Shown here piece after piece: positions 7,117 through 7,191 of a DNA stretch of 7,191 bases (its first letter is position 1; every line of letters starts with the position of its first letter). Under the pieces are notes generated by a model. The model made no database searches and had not been told where the DNA came from. It was given only the letters and a program-made list of their open reading frames with translations. The translations under genes were made by a program, and so were the position numbers. The DNA comes from Campylobacterales bacterium (GTDB lineage: Bacteria > Campylobacterota > Campylobacteria > Campylobacterales > QNZT01), in the NCBI GenBank assembly GCA_015489185.1, contig WGAE01000131.1:1-7191 (forward strand). The letters are read 5' to 3'.

Positions 7117-7191
7117 GCGCTATCCTTCTTAACAATCGAAACTTCATATTTTTAAAGTGTACAGAAAATGTAATGAGCATATCATGAAAAG
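7117..7191 (-). promoter_or_regulatory. leader/upstream region of the efflux operon, promoter not clearly resolved
   Basis: This AT-rich stretch precedes the permease gene. On the - strand, TACACT (7161-7156) is a weak candidate -10 box (4 of 6 consensus positions) with no convincing -35 box. A short inverted repeat, ATGA-N5-TCAT (7173-7185), lies just upstream of it and could be an operator half-site pair. There is no obvious open frame of another gene in the 75 nt, although an ATG at 7184 on the + strand could be the beginning of something beyond the window. Whether the operon starts here or continues from further right cannot be decided. Confidence 0.3.
7123..7127 (-). promoter_or_regulatory. 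ribosome binding site of the RND permease gene
   Basis: On the - strand this reads AAGGA, within AAGAAGGATA. It is 6 nt from a GTG codon (7116) and 9 nt from the adjoining ATG (7113). Both are workable distances, so the start codon stays ambiguous by one residue. ATG is preferred here as the commoner start codon. Confidence 0.65.

Noticed and set aside
7085..7147. Short upstream open frame (about 20 codons, starting ATG-AAG-TTT) on the - strand, overlapping the permease start
   Set aside because: There is no Shine-Dalgarno sequence before its ATG, and the product is not recognisable. It is probably chance.
6196..7155. Long open frame (319 codons) on the + strand opposite the permease gene
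   Set aside because: It is antisense to a clear RND permease, its product is full of Arg, His, Asp and Phe with no recognisable domain, and it has no ribosome binding site. It is a by-product of codon use on the other strand.

Overview
The window comes from a Gram-negative bacterium: it encodes two outer-membrane proteins and an envelope-spanning efflux pump. The overall flavour suggests a Campylobacterota relative, such as the Sulfurimonas/Sulfurovum type: Lys-rich proteins, an AT-leaning outer-membrane gene, and very tightly packed genes with overlapping stops and starts. That placement is an impression from the proteins and was not tested by any search.

Layout. On the + strand, 36-1487 encodes a FadL/OMPP1-type outer-membrane beta-barrel protein. 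It converges on a four-gene block on the - strand that fills the rest of the window. Read in its own direction (right to left), the block encodes an RND-family inner-membrane efflux permease (7113-4015), a very short periplasmic adaptor (4018-3305), a TolC-type outer-membrane channel (3300-2128) and a class I SAM-dependent methyltransferase (2111-1515). The permease and adaptor overlap by 4 nt (ATGA), adaptor and TolC are 4 nt apart, and TolC and the methyltransferase are 16 nt apart. Each downstream gene has a Shine-Dalgarno sequence within or just after the previous gene, so this is almost certainly one operon. A hairpin overlapping the methyltransferase stop separates it from the FadL gene.

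How the genes work together. Permease, adaptor and TolC protein form a complete tripartite pump that would carry a substrate from the inner membrane or periplasm out of the cell, driven by protons. The substrate cannot be read from the sequence. The methyltransferase at the end of the operon is the unusual partner. It could modify a toxic small molecule handled by the pump, or it could simply be co-transcribed. The FadL-type protein would let hydrophobic molecules in across the outer membrane; it is transcribed separately and its link to the pump is only by position.

No RNA gene, CRISPR array, insertion sequence, transposon end or long DNA repeat was seen. No gap above 80 nt lies between genes. 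The most interesting points are the shortened adaptor, the methyltransferase tied to the pump, and the missing TM10 lysine in the permease. None of these amounts to a clearly new system.
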